Positions 46,074-57,782 of a stretch of DNA of 64,000 nt are shown here, piece after piece. This stretch comes from Gammaproteobacteria bacterium. Lineage in GTDB: Bacteria > Pseudomonadota > Gammaproteobacteria > Steroidobacterales > Woeseiaceae. The notes below the pieces were generated by a model, which saw only the letters and a list, made by a program, of their open reading frames with translations, was not told where the DNA came from and did not search any database. Location: positions 1-64,000 of the forward strand of contig JAOUHU010000002.1 in NCBI GenBank assembly GCA_029884455.1. The letters run 5' to 3'. The position numbers were made by a program, and so were the translations under genes. Each line of letters starts with the position of its first letter. Positions within the stretch are counted from its first letter, which is position 1.

Positions 46074-47489
46074 TCACGCCGGCTGGATGACGGGCACCGC
46101 CTGCGGTTCTACCCGACGCACCGTCATGTAAACGTTGTAAACCATCACCAGCATACCCGCGAAAAAGATCAGGCCGCCAAGCAGGCGTATGCCGTAGTAG
46201 GGATAGGTGAACTTGATGCTCTCGATGAAAGAGTATGTCAGCGTGCCATCGTCGTTCAGCGCGCGCCACATCAGGCCTTGCGTGATGCCGGAAATCCACA
46301 TCGATACTGCATACAGCACGACGCCGATGGTCGAGGTCCAGAAGTGCACGTCGATCAGCCGCGTCGAGTACATTGCGTCCTTGTTGAACAGGCGCGGAAT
46401 CAGGCAGTACATAGTGCCGATCGTCATCATTGCGACCCAGCCCAGCGCGCCGGAGTGCACGTGGCCAATGGTCCAGTCGGTGTAATGCGACAGCGCATTC
46501 ACGGTCTTGATCGACATCATCGGTCCCTCGAACGTCGACATGCCGTAGAAAGACAGGGACACGATCATAAACTTCAGGATCGGATCCGTGCGCAACTTAT
46601 GCCATGCGCCGGACAGGGTCATAATGCCGTTGATCATGCCGCCCCAGGACGGTGCCAGCAGGATCACGGAAAATACCATGCCCAGCGACTGTGCCCAGTT
46701 TGGCAGCGAGGTGTAGTGCAGGTGGTGCGGGCCCGCCCACATGTATATGGCGATCAGCGCCCAGAAGTGCACGACGGACAATCGATACGAGTAAATCGGT
46801 CGTCCCGCCTGCTTCGGCACAAAGTAGTACATCATGCCGAGAAATCCTGCGGTCAGGAAAAAGCCAACCGCGTTGTGCCCGTACCACCATTGCATCATTG
46901 CATCCACGACGCCGGTATAAATTGGATACGACTTGGTCAGCGTCACTGGTATCGCGAGGTTGTTAAAAATATGCAGCACGGCGACTGTGATAATGAACGC
47001 CGCATAAAACCAGTTGGCAACATAGATGTGCTTGACGCGCCGCCGGCCGATGGTGAACAGGAACACGATCGCGAACGCTACCCAGACAACCGCAATGAGC
47101 AGATCGATGGGCCATTCCAGTTCTGCGTACTCCTTGCTTTGCGTAATACCCAGCGGCAACGTTACGGCAGCCAGCAAAATTACGATCTGCCAGCCCCAGA
47201 ACGTAAACGCAGCCAGCCTGTCGAACGCGAGGCGCACATGGCAGGTGCGCTGCACCACGTAGTAAGCGGTCGCAAACAGTGCCGAGCCGCCAAAAGCGAA
47301 GATCACCGCATTGGTGTGCAACGGCCGCAAACGACTGAAGGTCAGCCACGGCATGTCCAGGCTCAGGCCGGGCCAGATCATTTCGGCCGCGATAAATACC
47401 CCGACCAACATACCGACCACGCCCCATACAATGGTCATGATCGCGAACTGGCGTACAACCTTGTCGTTGTAGCTCAACTGCTTGTCCAT
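46074..47489 (-). CDS. ccoN: Cytochrome cbb3 oxidase catalytic subunit I
   Basis: This 471-residue heme-copper oxidase subunit has about 12 membrane helices. Heme and CuB ligands lie in [45 protein letters not shown] and [13 protein letters not shown]. The protein lacks an aa3-type lysine channel signature and fits the C-family, with high oxygen affinity. It heads the cco operon. I found no convincing FNR/Anr box in the 97 bases before it. Confidence 0.95.
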   Translation of the reverse strand: MDKQLSYNDKVVRQFAIMTIVWGVVGMLVGVFIAAEMIWPGLSLDMPWLTFSRLRPLHTNAVIFAFGGSALFATAYYVVQRTCHVRLAFDRLAAFTFWGWQIVILLAAVTLPLGITQSKEYAELEWPIDLLIAVVWVAFAIVFLFTIGRRRVKHIYVANWFYAAFIITVAVLHIFNNLAIPVTLTKSYPIYTGVVDAMMQWWYGHNAVGFFLTAGFLGMMYYFVPKQAGRPIYSYRLSVVHFWALIAIYMWAGPHHLHYTSLPNWAQSLGMVFSVILLAPSWGGMINGIMTLSGAWHKLRTDPILKFMIVSLSFYGMSTFEGPMMSIKTVNALSHYTDWTIGHVHSGALGWVAMMTIGTMYCLIPRLFNKDAMYSTRLIDVHFWTSTIGVVLYAVSMWISGITQGLMWRALNDDGTLTYSFIESIKFTYPYYGIRLLGGLIFFAGMLVMVYNVYMTVRRVEPQAVPVIQPA

Positions 47490-47586
47490 AGTTTCAACCC
47501 TGACAGCCCGTCAAATTGTCACCCAACCCTTGCCGCGCGCGACGATGCCAGATCGGCCGCGCTGCGACCATAGGCAATTACCGCAA

Positions 47587-48408
47587 TTATTTTGTGCGCG
47601 GCGTCGAGGTGATTCCGGCAGTATGGCGCGGGAAGCCACTCGCGTCGATCGTCTCGAGGTAGCCTTGCCACGCCGCGTAGCCAATTACCGGCAGGATAAC
47701 AGTCAAGCCGAGAAATGCCGTCAGTACGCCGAGCAGGAGTCCGAACACAATAAGCCCCAGCCAGATCAGCATGGCGAATTTATTGCGCAGTACGGCATTG
47801 ATCGAGGTCACTATCGCGGTGACGCTGTCAACGTCGCGGTGAATAATCATGGGTAGCGAAAACGCGCTGGCTGAGAACGTGACTATCGCGAACAGCGCTC
47901 CGACCATGCTGCCGATGGTCAGGTAACTGATCAGCTCGGCCGGTTCCGGATGGCCCTCCATGGGCAGAAAAACACTGATCATCGCCCCGGCACGGGCCCA
48001 GATCATGAAAATGACCAGCAGTGCGAGTGCGAATACCATTTCGTTGCCAAGGTGACGCTGCAGTGCGGCGCGCAAGCTGCGTCGTAGTGATGGCTGCTGC
48101 CCGCGCTCGAGCTGCGCACTGATCGCGTACAGTCCGATGCAGGTCAGGGGTGCGAGGAAGGCAAAGCCGCCGATCATGGCGAGCATGAACCAGTGACTTC
48201 CGTAGGTCCATGCCAGCAGGACCACCACGGCCATGGTAATGGCCATGAAAAAGCCATAGGCGAGACTTTGTGGCAACGCACGGCGGAAGTCGCTCACTCC
48301 CCTGCGCAGCCAGCGAAATGGCGCCGCAGGGCCCAGCCGACGGCATGGCGCCACGAACGGCATCGTGGACCGATCGAAGCCGGCGTCTTCATGGTCATTT
48401 ACGGTCAT
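47587..48408 (-). CDS. DUF2189 family membrane protein
   Basis: This 273-residue inner-membrane protein has about six hydrophobic segments and the DUF2189 traits: a GVSDFRRALPQSLAYG opening, the helix FMLAMIGGFAFLAPLTCIGLYA, and an MIIHRDVDSVTAIVTSINAVLRN segment shortened here to PMIIHRDVDSVTAIVTSI. The function of the family is unknown; members often sit near cbb3 oxidase genes in proteobacteria. It is on the same strand as ccoN, 97 bases upstream. Confidence 0.8.
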   Translation of the reverse strand: MTVNDHEDAGFDRSTMPFVAPCRRLGPAAPFRWLRRGVSDFRRALPQSLAYGFFMAITMAVVVLLAWTYGSHWFMLAMIGGFAFLAPLTCIGLYAISAQLERGQQPSLRRSLRAALQRHLGNEMVFALALLVIFMIWARAGAMISVFLPMEGHPEPAELISYLTIGSMVGALFAIVTFSASAFSLPMIIHRDVDSVTAIVTSINAVLRNKFAMLIWLGLIVFGLLLGVLTAFLGLTVILPVIGYAAWQGYLETIDASGFPRHTAGITSTPRTK

Positions 48409-48570
48409 GGCAGTCTGTCACACCCGTCTGGTGGCCGGTATTGCCGAGGCAGGCTAGCGCTGCCGCAATAACGCCCGAATACGTAAGGATACGTATATCG
48501 GACGCCGACCGAAATTGGCAGAAACCCGGTATTCCCTTGGACGCTATACTGCGTGCTTCCTGTAGCCGAT

Positions 48571-50133
48571 ATGCCGATATTCATGGGGTCGAATAAATTG
48601 CAGGCGAGTGATTCCGAAGCCTGGTTCCGTACGCTGCTCAATTCGGCTCCGGACGCGATGATCATTGTCGATGCGAACGGGCAGATTGAGGTTGTTAATC
48701 GCCAGGCTGAGATCATGTTCGGCTACAGCCGCGAGGAACTGCAGGGCAGGGGTATCGAAATATTGCTGCCCGAACCGTTGCAAGCGCAACACGTGGCGCA
48801 CCGTCGTGGGTACGCGAACAATCCCGGTGTGCGGCCGATGGGATCCGGCCTTGAATTGTTCGCGAAACGCAAAGATGGCAGTGAATTCCCGGTTGAAATC
48901 AGCCTGAGCCCGGTACAAATGGAATCCGCATCGTTCGTTTCCAGCGTGATTCGTGATGTGACCGAACGCAAGAAAATGGAGCAGGAAATTATCGCCGCGA
49001 AGCAGGCGGCCGAGCGGGCAAACAAGGCGAACAGTGCATTCCTGGCGGCGGCGAGCCACGATTTGCGGCAGCCGGTACAGGCCTTGAGCCTGCTGAATGG
49101 CGCATTGCGGCGCACGGTCAAGGATGCGCGCGCACTCGAAATGATTGCCAGCCAGGAAAACTCGCTGACGGCGATGACGAATCTTTTGAATTCTTTGCTC
49201 GATATCAGTCGTCTCGACGCCGGCGCTATTACTCCGGAGCTGGAAGAGTTTCCAATGCAGCGCATGATCGATCGGCTGTCCGCGGAATTTGCGCGCCAGG
49301 CACAACAAAAGGGCCTGAAATTCAGCGCGCAGTCCTGCAAGGCGATCGTGCGTAGCGACCCGAACTTGCTCAGCGAGATAATTCAGAACCTGGTATCGAA
49401 CGCCATTCGCTATACCAAAAAAGGCGCGGTGACGTTGCGCTGCATCGAGACGGACGGCTGCTGTTCGGTGCAGGTTGAGGACACCGGCGTCGGCATCGAG
49501 AAAGATCAGCTGGAGGCCATCTTTAAAGAGTTTCACCAGGTCAAGACGCCGGGATCAAATAAGGAGGGTTTCGGCCTGGGACTCGCCATCGTGCGGCGGC
49601 TCGCGGACCTGCTGCGGCACCGCATTGAGGTGCAATCGACGCCCGGCAGCGGCTCATGTTTTTCAGTCGCCCTGCCTGTCATCCAGAGCCACGTGGCCAG
49701 GGTATCGGTTGGAGATCCGTCGGATGCTGCCCACGCAGGCGAGGCCAGCGGGCTGGTGATGCTGATCGAGGACGACACCAGTGTTGCCAACGCCTGGGCG
49801 CTCTTGCTTGAAGCGGAGGGCTACGACGTTGCCACCTGTGCGTCAGTCGCTGAAACCAGGGCCCTGATTCGACATTTGCAAGAAGCGCCGGCACTGATCA
49901 TTTCCGATTTTCATTTGCAGGATAAGTCAACCGGTGTCGAGGCAGTTGCCGCAGTTCGACAGTTTTTCAATACCAGTGTGCCGTGTTTCATCGTTAGCGG
50001 CGATACATCAAAGATCGTCAAGGATGCACGCCTGCTGGAGAATTGCACTGTCATGAGCAAGCCAGTCAATACGAGCCGCCTGTTGCTGGCGGCAAAATCC
50101 GCAACCCGCACCGGGCTTGTGCCCGACGACTAG
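48571..50133 (+). CDS. PAS-containing hybrid histidine kinase
   Basis: This hybrid kinase of about 520 residues has a PAS domain (LNSAPDAMIIVDANGQIEVV, LPEPLQAQHVAHRRGY), a HisKA domain with SHDLRQPVQALSLLNG (His163 from the chosen start), an ATPase domain (QNLVSNAIRYTKKG, DTGVGIEKDQ, GFGLGLAIVRRLADLL) and a C-terminal receiver (MLIEDDTSVANAW, IISDFHLQD). No membrane segment is visible, so it is cytoplasmic. The PAS domain has a histidine at the position of the FixL heme ligand by alignment from memory, but not the arginine. The C-terminal receiver means it probably phosphorylates another protein; the FixJ-like regulator at 57783 is a possible partner. The start is uncertain (ATG 48571, ATG 48583 or GTG 48553). 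Confidence 0.86.
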   Translation: MPIFMGSNKLQASDSEAWFRTLLNSAPDAMIIVDANGQIEVVNRQAEIMFGYSREELQGRGIEILLPEPLQAQHVAHRRGYANNPGVRPMGSGLELFAKRKDGSEFPVEISLSPVQMESASFVSSVIRDVTERKKMEQEIIAAKQAAERANKANSAFLAAASHDLRQPVQALSLLNGALRRTVKDARALEMIASQENSLTAMTNLLNSLLDISRLDAGAITPELEEFPMQRMIDRLSAEFARQAQQKGLKFSAQSCKAIVRSDPNLLSEIIQNLVSNAIRYTKKGAVTLRCIETDGCCSVQVEDTGVGIEKDQLEAIFKEFHQVKTPGSNKEGFGLGLAIVRRLADLLRHRIEVQSTPGSGSCFSVALPVIQSHVARVSVGDPSDAAHAGEASGLVMLIEDDTSVANAWALLLEAEGYDVATCASVAETRALIRHLQEAPALIISDFHLQDKSTGVEAVAAVRQFFNTSVPCFIVSGDTSKIVKDARLLENCTVMSKPVNTSRLLLAAKSATRTGLVPDD

Positions 50134-50139
50134 GCTGGT

Positions 50140-50508
50140 TCAGGCGAGCCAGCTGAGCGGCGATTTACTGACGGCGGCGCCAACGATATAAAAAAACGCG
50201 CACACTGCGCCGGCAAACGCCAGGCGTCGAGCATGCATGGTCTTGCCGTGCCGCAGCGCGATCGCGCCGAGCACTATGTAGATAACGAGCCCGGCAAATT
50301 TGGCGAGCAGCCAGTCGTTTTGCAGTACTGCGAGCTGCAATTGCAGCACCAGCGCAATGCCCGTGCCCAGAAACAGGGCGTCAATGACGTGCGGCACGGT
50401 GCGCGTCAGTGGATGCCGGCTCAGCGATGAGCCACGCAACATCCAGATTCCGCGCAGGACGAAGCCGCTGATGGTCAAAAAGGCGAATGCGAGGTGCAGA
50501 TATTTCAT
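50140..50508 (-). CDS. SirB2-type four-helix membrane protein
   Basis: This 122-residue protein has four hydrophobic segments (LHLAFAFLTISGFVLRG, VIDALFLGTGIALVLQL, FAGLVIYIVLGAIALRHG and LAFAGAVCAFFYIVGAAV) and fits the SirB2 family of small membrane proteins of unknown biochemical role. ATG 50508 is the supported start; the frame extends 22 codons upstream only because it runs through a palindromic repeat at 50516-50559. The gene converges with the kinase gene, six bases apart at the stops. Confidence 0.78.
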   Translation of the reverse strand: MKYLHLAFAFLTISGFVLRGIWMLRGSSLSRHPLTRTVPHVIDALFLGTGIALVLQLQLAVLQNDWLLAKFAGLVIYIVLGAIALRHGKTMHARRLAFAGAVCAFFYIVGAAVSKSPLSWLA

Positions 50509-50515
50509 GATTTCG

Positions 50516-50559
50516 AAAGGGGTCAGAGCCCTTTTATTGAAAAGGGCTCTGACCCCTTT
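50516..50559. repeat. Second REPIN-like inverted repeat copy
   Basis: Two 20-base units (50516-50535 and 50540-50559) are perfect reverse complements separated by only four bases. The core GGGGTCAGAGCCC is the same as in the copy at 25586-25661. The compact form would make a very stable hairpin in the leader of the SirB2-type gene, eight bases before its ATG. It could also act as a bidirectional terminator-like structure between this gene and the TonB receptor operon. Confidence 0.85.
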
Positions 50560-50620
50560 TTGGTTCAGGTTCATCCGGGCTCAAGGTACGGGAAGCTACC
50601 TATAGTTTTTCTCTGTGTAT

Positions 50621-50637
50621 TTGGCAAGGTGAGTGCT
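50621..50637 (+). promoter_or_regulatory. Sigma-54 (-24/-12) type promoter before the TonB receptor-nirS operon
   Basis: TTGGCAAGGTGAGTGCT matches the sigma-54 consensus YTGGCACGNNNNTTGCW (from memory) at nearly all fixed positions. The invariant GG (50623-50624) and GC (50635-50636) are exactly ten bases apart, as required. The predicted start would fall near 50648, about 20 bases before the ATG at 50669. An enhancer-binding activator is needed; none is encoded in this window. Regulators of this type include NorR, which senses nitric oxide, the product of NirS. Confidence 0.68.
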
Positions 50638-50668
50638 GCGATGGTATGCCCACGCAGGTACCCAATTT

Positions 50669-52855
50669 ATGAGTCGAAAATCCGGATATCCCCTTGTGCC
50701 CGCTGTGACTCTGGCAGCGGGCTTTTTTTTGTCGGCGTTGGCAGTTTATGCGGATGCGGCACAGGAAGTCATTGACCAGGTGGTCGTCGTTGCGCACAAG
50801 GATTCGCGCCCGATTCACGACATTGCGGCCACCGTTACGGTGCTTAACCGGGCAGATCTCGACGATCAGCTCGCGACCTCGATCAACGACGTGCTGCGCT
50901 ACCTGCCCGGCATCGACTACGAGGGCGCGGGTACGCGGTTCGGCACCGAGGGCATCAATATTCGCGGTATCGGCGGCAACCGTGTCGCTATTGTCGTCGA
51001 CGGTGTGCCGCTGTCGGATCACTTCGACGTTGGCAGTTTCTCGAATGCGACGCGCGACTTCGTCGATGCCGGACTCATCCAAAGCGTAGAAGTGCTGCAC
51101 GGCCCGGCCTCCGCCTTGTACGGCAGCTCGGCCATTGGTGGCGTGGTCGCGGTTCGGACGCCGGATCCGTTTCACCTCGCCGGCGCGCGTGGCGTCGGCG
51201 GTCGCTTTGCCGGCACGGTGCAAAATGCCGACGACAGTGAGCATATGCAGGCGATGCTCGGTATAGGTGGTGAATCGCTGGGTTTCATGGCCGGCGCCAG
51301 CTGGCACGAGGGCGAGCAAATCAACTCGGCTGCGGCTGCCGACGCCGCTGATACACGTCAGATGCGGCGGCGCACCGGTCTTGCGAAACTGGTCGGCGAT
51401 AATCGTTTTGGTCACACCTGGCGTGCCGAGTACATCCGCCAGCAATCCACCACCGAGTCCGCACTGACATCGTTGCTGGGGCAGGGCCGCTATAGCACAA
51501 CAACGGCGCTGGAGGGTGACGATCAGTACGAGGTTGATCTGGTCATCGCCGCGTACGAGTTTGGAACTGCTGACAGCTGGATCGACAATGGATCGCTGCG
51601 CGGATTTTATGAATTCGCGAACATTGAACAAGCCACGCTGGATGAGCGCAGAGCAGCGAGTACGCCGGTGTCCATCGAACGCCTGTTCATGTTTGAACAG
51701 GAAATCAAGGGTGCCGAACTTAACCTCTGGAAAGAGTTCAGCGGCGCAAGTATTTCCCAGCGGCTTGGATTTGGCATCGAATATCGCGATCGCCGCACTG
51801 CGGAGTATCGCGACGGATTATCGACCAATCTCGTCAGCGGCGCGCAGACCAGCAATCTGTTGGGCGAGCAATTCCCGCTGCGCGATTTCCCGCTTTCGAC
51901 GACGCAAGAGACGGGCGCCTATCTCGAGGATACGATCACGGCCGGCGACTGGACCATCATCGCCGCATTACGCGCCGATCGCTTCGAGCTCGCGCCGCGC
52001 CAGGACCCGATGTACTTCGAGGACTACCCGTTTGCCGAGCTGGTTGACATCGACGACGCGGAGCTTTCCCCGAAGCTTGGCCTGATTTACCACGCAACCG
52101 CGGGTGTGGATCTCTACCTGCAATATGCGCATGGATTCCGGGCGCCGCCCTATGCAGACGCAAACATAGGTCTGGAAATTCCTCTCTTTAACTATCGCGC
52201 GATCCCAAATCCGGATCTCAAGTCCGAATCGTCTGACGGCCTCGATCTCGGCCTGCGCTGGACTGGCAGAGCAGCGTCGGCGCGCGTCGCAATGTTCTAT
52301 ACCCGCTACGATGATTTCATCGAATCGAAGGTGCGACTCGGGACTGACCCGGTCAGCGGACGCGTGCTGTTCCAGTCGCAGAATCTGCGCGCAACACGAA
52401 TTTATGGCGTCGAAGCCGGTTTCGACATACGCCTTGATGGTGCGTGGCAAGCGTTCAGCGTGGACGGTTCTGCTTACTTTGCACGCGGCGAAAACAAGGA
52501 CACCGGCGCGGCGCTGAATTCCGTCGGCCCGCCGCAAGCCGTGTTCGCTTTGAACTGGCATGCGGCGGACGAGCGGCGTTACCTGCGCCTCGCGACCACG
52601 CTGAGCGATGACTGGTCCGAGCGCGATGAGTCTGGCGGCGAGCTGTTCAAGCCGGACGGTCATGTCATCGTCGACCTGTTCGCAACCCAGAAAATTGGTG
52701 CGCGCACAACGCTACGGGCCGGCCTGCACAACCTGACCGATCGCACGTACTGGAACTGGTCCGATGTCCAGGGGCTCGCCCCGGATGATCCGCTGCTGCC
52801 CTACCTGGCGCAGTCGGGGCGCAGCGCATCCGTCAGCCTCAACCTGGATTTCTGA
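50669..52855 (+). CDS. TonB-dependent outer-membrane receptor
   Basis: This 728-residue receptor starts with a signal peptide (VPAVTLAAGFFLSALAVYADA), a TonB-box-like segment near EVIDQVVVVAHKDS, a plug domain with IRGIGGNRVAIVVDGVPLSD and VEVLHGPASALYGSSAIGGVV, and a beta-barrel ending in a phenylalanine (SLNLDF). Its substrate is unknown; copper, heme and iron chelates are all possible, and NosA/OprC-like copper receptors are often linked with denitrification. The C-terminal part has a TonB-dependent-receptor helix-strand signature (AYFARGE, LHNLTDRTYWNW). It is first in an operon with nirS 21 bases downstream, behind a sigma-54 promoter. Confidence 0.86.
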   Translation: MSRKSGYPLVPAVTLAAGFFLSALAVYADAAQEVIDQVVVVAHKDSRPIHDIAATVTVLNRADLDDQLATSINDVLRYLPGIDYEGAGTRFGTEGINIRGIGGNRVAIVVDGVPLSDHFDVGSFSNATRDFVDAGLIQSVEVLHGPASALYGSSAIGGVVAVRTPDPFHLAGARGVGGRFAGTVQNADDSEHMQAMLGIGGESLGFMAGASWHEGEQINSAAAADAADTRQMRRRTGLAKLVGDNRFGHTWRAEYIRQQSTTESALTSLLGQGRYSTTTALEGDDQYEVDLVIAAYEFGTADSWIDNGSLRGFYEFANIEQATLDERRAASTPVSIERLFMFEQEIKGAELNLWKEFSGASISQRLGFGIEYRDRRTAEYRDGLSTNLVSGAQTSNLLGEQFPLRDFPLSTTQETGAYLEDTITAGDWTIIAALRADRFELAPRQDPMYFEDYPFAELVDIDDAELSPKLGLIYHATAGVDLYLQYAHGFRAPPYADANIGLEIPLFNYRAIPNPDLKSESSDGLDLGLRWTGRAASARVAMFYTRYDDFIESKVRLGTDPVSGRVLFQSQNLRATRIYGVEAGFDIRLDGAWQAFSVDGSAYFARGENKDTGAALNSVGPPQAVFALNWHAADERRYLRLATTLSDDWSERDESGGELFKPDGHVIVDLFATQKIGARTTLRAGLHNLTDRTYWNWSDVQGLAPDDPLLPYLAQSGRSASVSLNLDF

Positions 52856-55035
<2,180 letters not shown>

Positions 55036-55036
<1 letters not shown>

Positions 55037-56262
55037 TGAAACGCGCGGTCAGTACAGTAGCAGTACTGGGCATCCTGGCGGCGACCGCAGTCGCGGCCGA
55101 GGATGGCAGCGAGCTGCTAACGGCGATCAAGTCAGGCACGGTTGCTATCGAGGTTCGCGCCCGTTTCGAGCAGGTCGACCAGGATGGCTTCGATGACGAT
55201 GCGCAGGCGACAACGACTCGCCTGCGGCTGAACTACAAGACCGGGCAGTGGCGCAACTTGTCCGGGTTCATCGAATTCGATCATGTATTCAACGCGCTGC
55301 TGACCGACTACGACTCGGGTGCCGGCACAAGCCCGGGTAAGGCAGGCCAGTATCCGGTCATTGCTGATCCGGACGGGTCCGATCTGAACCAGTTATATCT
55401 GGATTACAGTACGGACCCCGACTGGAAGTGGCGCGGTGGTCGGCAACGCATCCTGCTCGACAACCAGCGATTCGTGGGCGGCGTAGGCTGGCGACAGAAT
55501 GAGCAGACTTTCGATGCGTTCAGCCTGACGACGACGGCGGCAAAAAATACCACCTTGTTTTATAGCTATATCGGGCAGGTACGGCGCATTTATGGCCAGG
55601 AAGTCGCAGCAGGGCACAGCAATGTTGACGCCCATTTGCTTAACGCGCGGATTAAGCTGCACGAAAACTGGACGCTGACGCCTTATCTCTATTACATCGA
55701 CGATCACGATGCACTCGCGAACTCGACTTCAACAGCCGGCGCGCGCATTGCGGGCAATCTGCCGCTGGGCGAGGCCAAGATCGAATTTCTCGGCGAGTTT
55801 GCCACCCAGTCGGATGCCGCCGATGCGCCGGTCAGCTTTGATGCAGATTATGCGCACCTGACGGTCAGCTGGACCGGATCCCGCGGCCTGTCTGTTGGCC
55901 TGGGTTTCGAGTCGCTCGGCGGCAGCAGCGACCCGGGCGAGGCGTTCCGCACGCCGCTTGCGACCCTGCACGCCTTCAATGGCTGGGCCGACAAGTTCCT
56001 GTCGACCCCGGATGCGGGCCTCGAGGACAGCTACGCGGTGGTGAAATACGCGCATGGCAAATGGAATCTGGATGCCGTGATGCACGACTTCGCCGCTAAG
56101 ACCGGCGGCAGCGATTATGGTTCGGAGTTGGACGTTTCGGCCGCCCGCAAGCTCGGCGAGCGCTACGGACTGTTACTCAAAGCCGCCTTTTTCTCGGCCG
56201 ATGCAGCGTCATCGCTGACGGACACCGACAAGTTCTGGGTCATGCTGACCGCGAGTTACTAA
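55036..56262 (+). CDS. Outer-membrane porin, alginate export-like family
   Basis: This 408-residue protein has a signal peptide (VAVLGILAATAVAA), alternating aromatic beta-strand segments, and a C-terminal strand ending in tyrosine (WVMLTASY), as in porins. It resembles the alginate-export/OprD-like beta-barrel family, with ARFEQVDQDGFDD, LRLNYKTGQW, GRQRILLDNQRFVGGVGWRQ and DAFSLTTTAAKNTTLFYSY shortened here as the strand region 120-160. Its ATG overlaps the nirS stop (TGATG), so it is co-translated with nirS. Passage of nitrite, nitrate or small molecules across the outer membrane is a plausible but unproven job. Confidence 0.8.
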
Positions 56263-56275
56263 ACCGTGAAGTGAG

Positions 56276-57238
56276 CTAGTTGCTTTCGTGGCTGCCCCGT
56301 TCGACGGGGGTATGGAACCAGTCCGGCTTGATGATCAGCAGGTCGCAGGGCAGGAATTCCAGCGTTCTTTCGGCGGTGGCACCGATAAACAGGCGCTTCC
56401 AGCGATTGCGCGCCACCGCGCCCATGACGACGAGATCAGCACCGGTTTGCTCCGCGAGCACCGGCAACTCTTCATGAGTTACGCCGGACACCAGGTGCGC
56501 CCGCTCGTCATCGATGCCGTGAAACGCCGTGATTTGCCCAAACCGCTTTTGATGGTCTTCATGCATTTGCTGCTCGATTTCGTCAAACGGCAAGGAGACC
56601 GGGATATAGGCATTCGCAGTGGCAGTGGCGACCGCAATGCGCGGGTCGTAGGAATGAAAAGCATGCACATTGCCGCCAATTTTCTCGCCCAGCATTTTGC
56701 TGATTTGCAGTATTTCATCGTCCAGCGCGGCTGGTTTGTCGTGCTCGTTCATCGGGTCGATGGAGGCGATGATGGTTGGTGCGGCCGCAAAGTCACGCGG
56801 TTTGACCAGCCACAACGGCACCGGGCAGGTGCGGATCAGGTTCCAGTCGGTGTTGGACAAGACGGCGCGTTGCAGGGCCGAATGATGGTGCGTGTCCTTG
56901 AAGACGATCTCGGCGTCGCTATCAACCACGCGTCGAACGATGCCTTCATACAAGGGATGGTCCCAGAGCGCCGTGGTCCTGACGACTACGCCTTTTTTAC
57001 GCAGTGGCTCAGCAAGCCTTTCGAGCAGCTTTTCTTCGTTTGCCAGGACTTCCCGGCGCGCCTTTTCAAGCGACGGGGAATCAAACAATCGATCTCCACT
57101 CAGGTACTCGTTGTAATAACAGATCATCAATTCAAGTTCCGCACCCGTCTTGCCGGCAAGCCATGCCGCCCGTTTCATGGCAGGCTGCGTATGGCTGGTG
57201 GGGTCTACTACCGCGAGGATCTTGCTGATATTGCGCAT
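56276..57238 (-). CDS. Tandem universal stress protein, UspE-like
   Basis: This 320-residue protein contains two UspA domains. The first opens ISKILAVVDPTSHTQPAM, and the second includes TIIASIDPMNEHDKPAALDD and the nucleotide-binding pattern GAVARNRWKRLFIGATAERTL with ending LPCDLLIIKPDW. UspE-type proteins in gammaproteobacteria are induced by low oxygen or stress and support survival. It converges with the porin gene, 13 bases apart, and its upstream region holds an inverted repeat. Confidence 0.88.
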   Translation of the reverse strand: MRNISKILAVVDPTSHTQPAMKRAAWLAGKTGAELELMICYYNEYLSGDRLFDSPSLEKARREVLANEEKLLERLAEPLRKKGVVVRTTALWDHPLYEGIVRRVVDSDAEIVFKDTHHHSALQRAVLSNTDWNLIRTCPVPLWLVKPRDFAAAPTIIASIDPMNEHDKPAALDDEILQISKMLGEKIGGNVHAFHSYDPRIAVATATANAYIPVSLPFDEIEQQMHEDHQKRFGQITAFHGIDDERAHLVSGVTHEELPVLAEQTGADLVVMGAVARNRWKRLFIGATAERTLEFLPCDLLIIKPDWFHTPVERGSHESN

Positions 57239-57248
57239 TTCAGTTCTC

Positions 57249-57284
57249 GATTAGAAAATTTCGTGGCAACCACCACTTCTAATC
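57249..57284. repeat. Inverted repeat between the stress protein and DksA-like genes
   Basis: GATTAGAA (57249-57256) and TTCTAATC (57277-57284) are perfect reverse complements, 20 bases apart. The loop contains a smaller GTGG...CCAC pair. It lies just upstream of the stress protein start, where it would act as an operator or mRNA leader structure. The rest of this 199-base gap shows only AT-rich stretches that could hold promoters for the two divergent genes. Confidence 0.55.
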
Positions 57285-57437
57285 AGAATGCTAGACCGCT
57301 GTAAAGACGCGGGCCATACGGCGTGATGCCTAGCGAATCTCGGAATTTACTTATGAAATCGTAGGTGGATATACGGATTCCTGCGCGTCCTGGGCTAAGA
57401 TTAGATTCGTTCATGTCTGAATTCACAGGTCCGGTAG

Positions 57438-57782
57438 ATGTCTGGCAACGATGCGCTGCGCGAGCAGCTTGAAACAAAGAAAGCGGAACTCATGGCGCGG
57501 CTGGATCGTATCACGGCAAACCTGCGGCGAGGGCTTGAAGCGGATTCGAAAGAACGCGCCAAGCAGATGGAAGACAGCGAAGTTGTCGATGCGCTTGGCA
57601 ATGAGGCGCGCGAGGAAATTGCAAAAATCTCGGCGGCGCTGCAACGCATCGAATCCGACGAATTCGGTATCTGCACTGAGTGCGGTGTAAAAATCCACCC
57701 GGACCGGCTGGCGGCATACCCTTATGCCGAAGAGTGCATCGAATGCGCAGAATTCGCTGAGCGGCGGCGATCTATACCGTAG
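57438..57782 (+). CDS. DksA/TraR-family zinc-finger protein
   Basis: This 114-residue protein has a helical coiled N-terminus (residues about 5-75, rich in Glu, Lys and Arg) and a C-terminal zinc finger CTECGVKIHPDRLAAYPYAEECIECA shortened here to CTECG and CIECA with 17 residues between. It is shorter than DksA (about 150 aa) and lacks the long acidic-tip coiled coil, so it fits the TraR/YbiI group. Such proteins bind in the RNA polymerase secondary channel. It starts ATG 57438 and converges with the FixJ-like regulator, with no bases between the stop codons. Confidence 0.86.
   Translation: MSGNDALREQLETKKAELMARLDRITANLRRGLEADSKERAKQMEDSEVVDALGNEAREEIAKISAALQRIESDEFGICTECGVKIHPDRLAAYPYAEECIECAEFAERRRSIP

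Noticed and set aside
46062-47573. 503-codon open frame on the plus strand opposite ccoN
   Set aside because: Antisense to a clear cytochrome oxidase gene; composition rich in His, Arg and Gln with no recognisable domain.
47490-47586. Possible FNR/Anr box upstream of ccoN (TTGACGGGCTGTCAG on the minus strand)
   Set aside because: Only the first half resembles TTGAT; the second half does not match ATCAA, so it is not supportable.
50584-50610. Intrinsic terminator (AGGTA/TACCT hairpin then TATAGTTTTT)
   Set aside because: The stem is only five base pairs with low GC and the U run does not directly follow it.
50569-50668. Cobalamin riboswitch upstream of the TonB receptor
   Set aside because: Common before such receptors, but the region is only 100 bases and has no B12-box or other conserved aptamer block.
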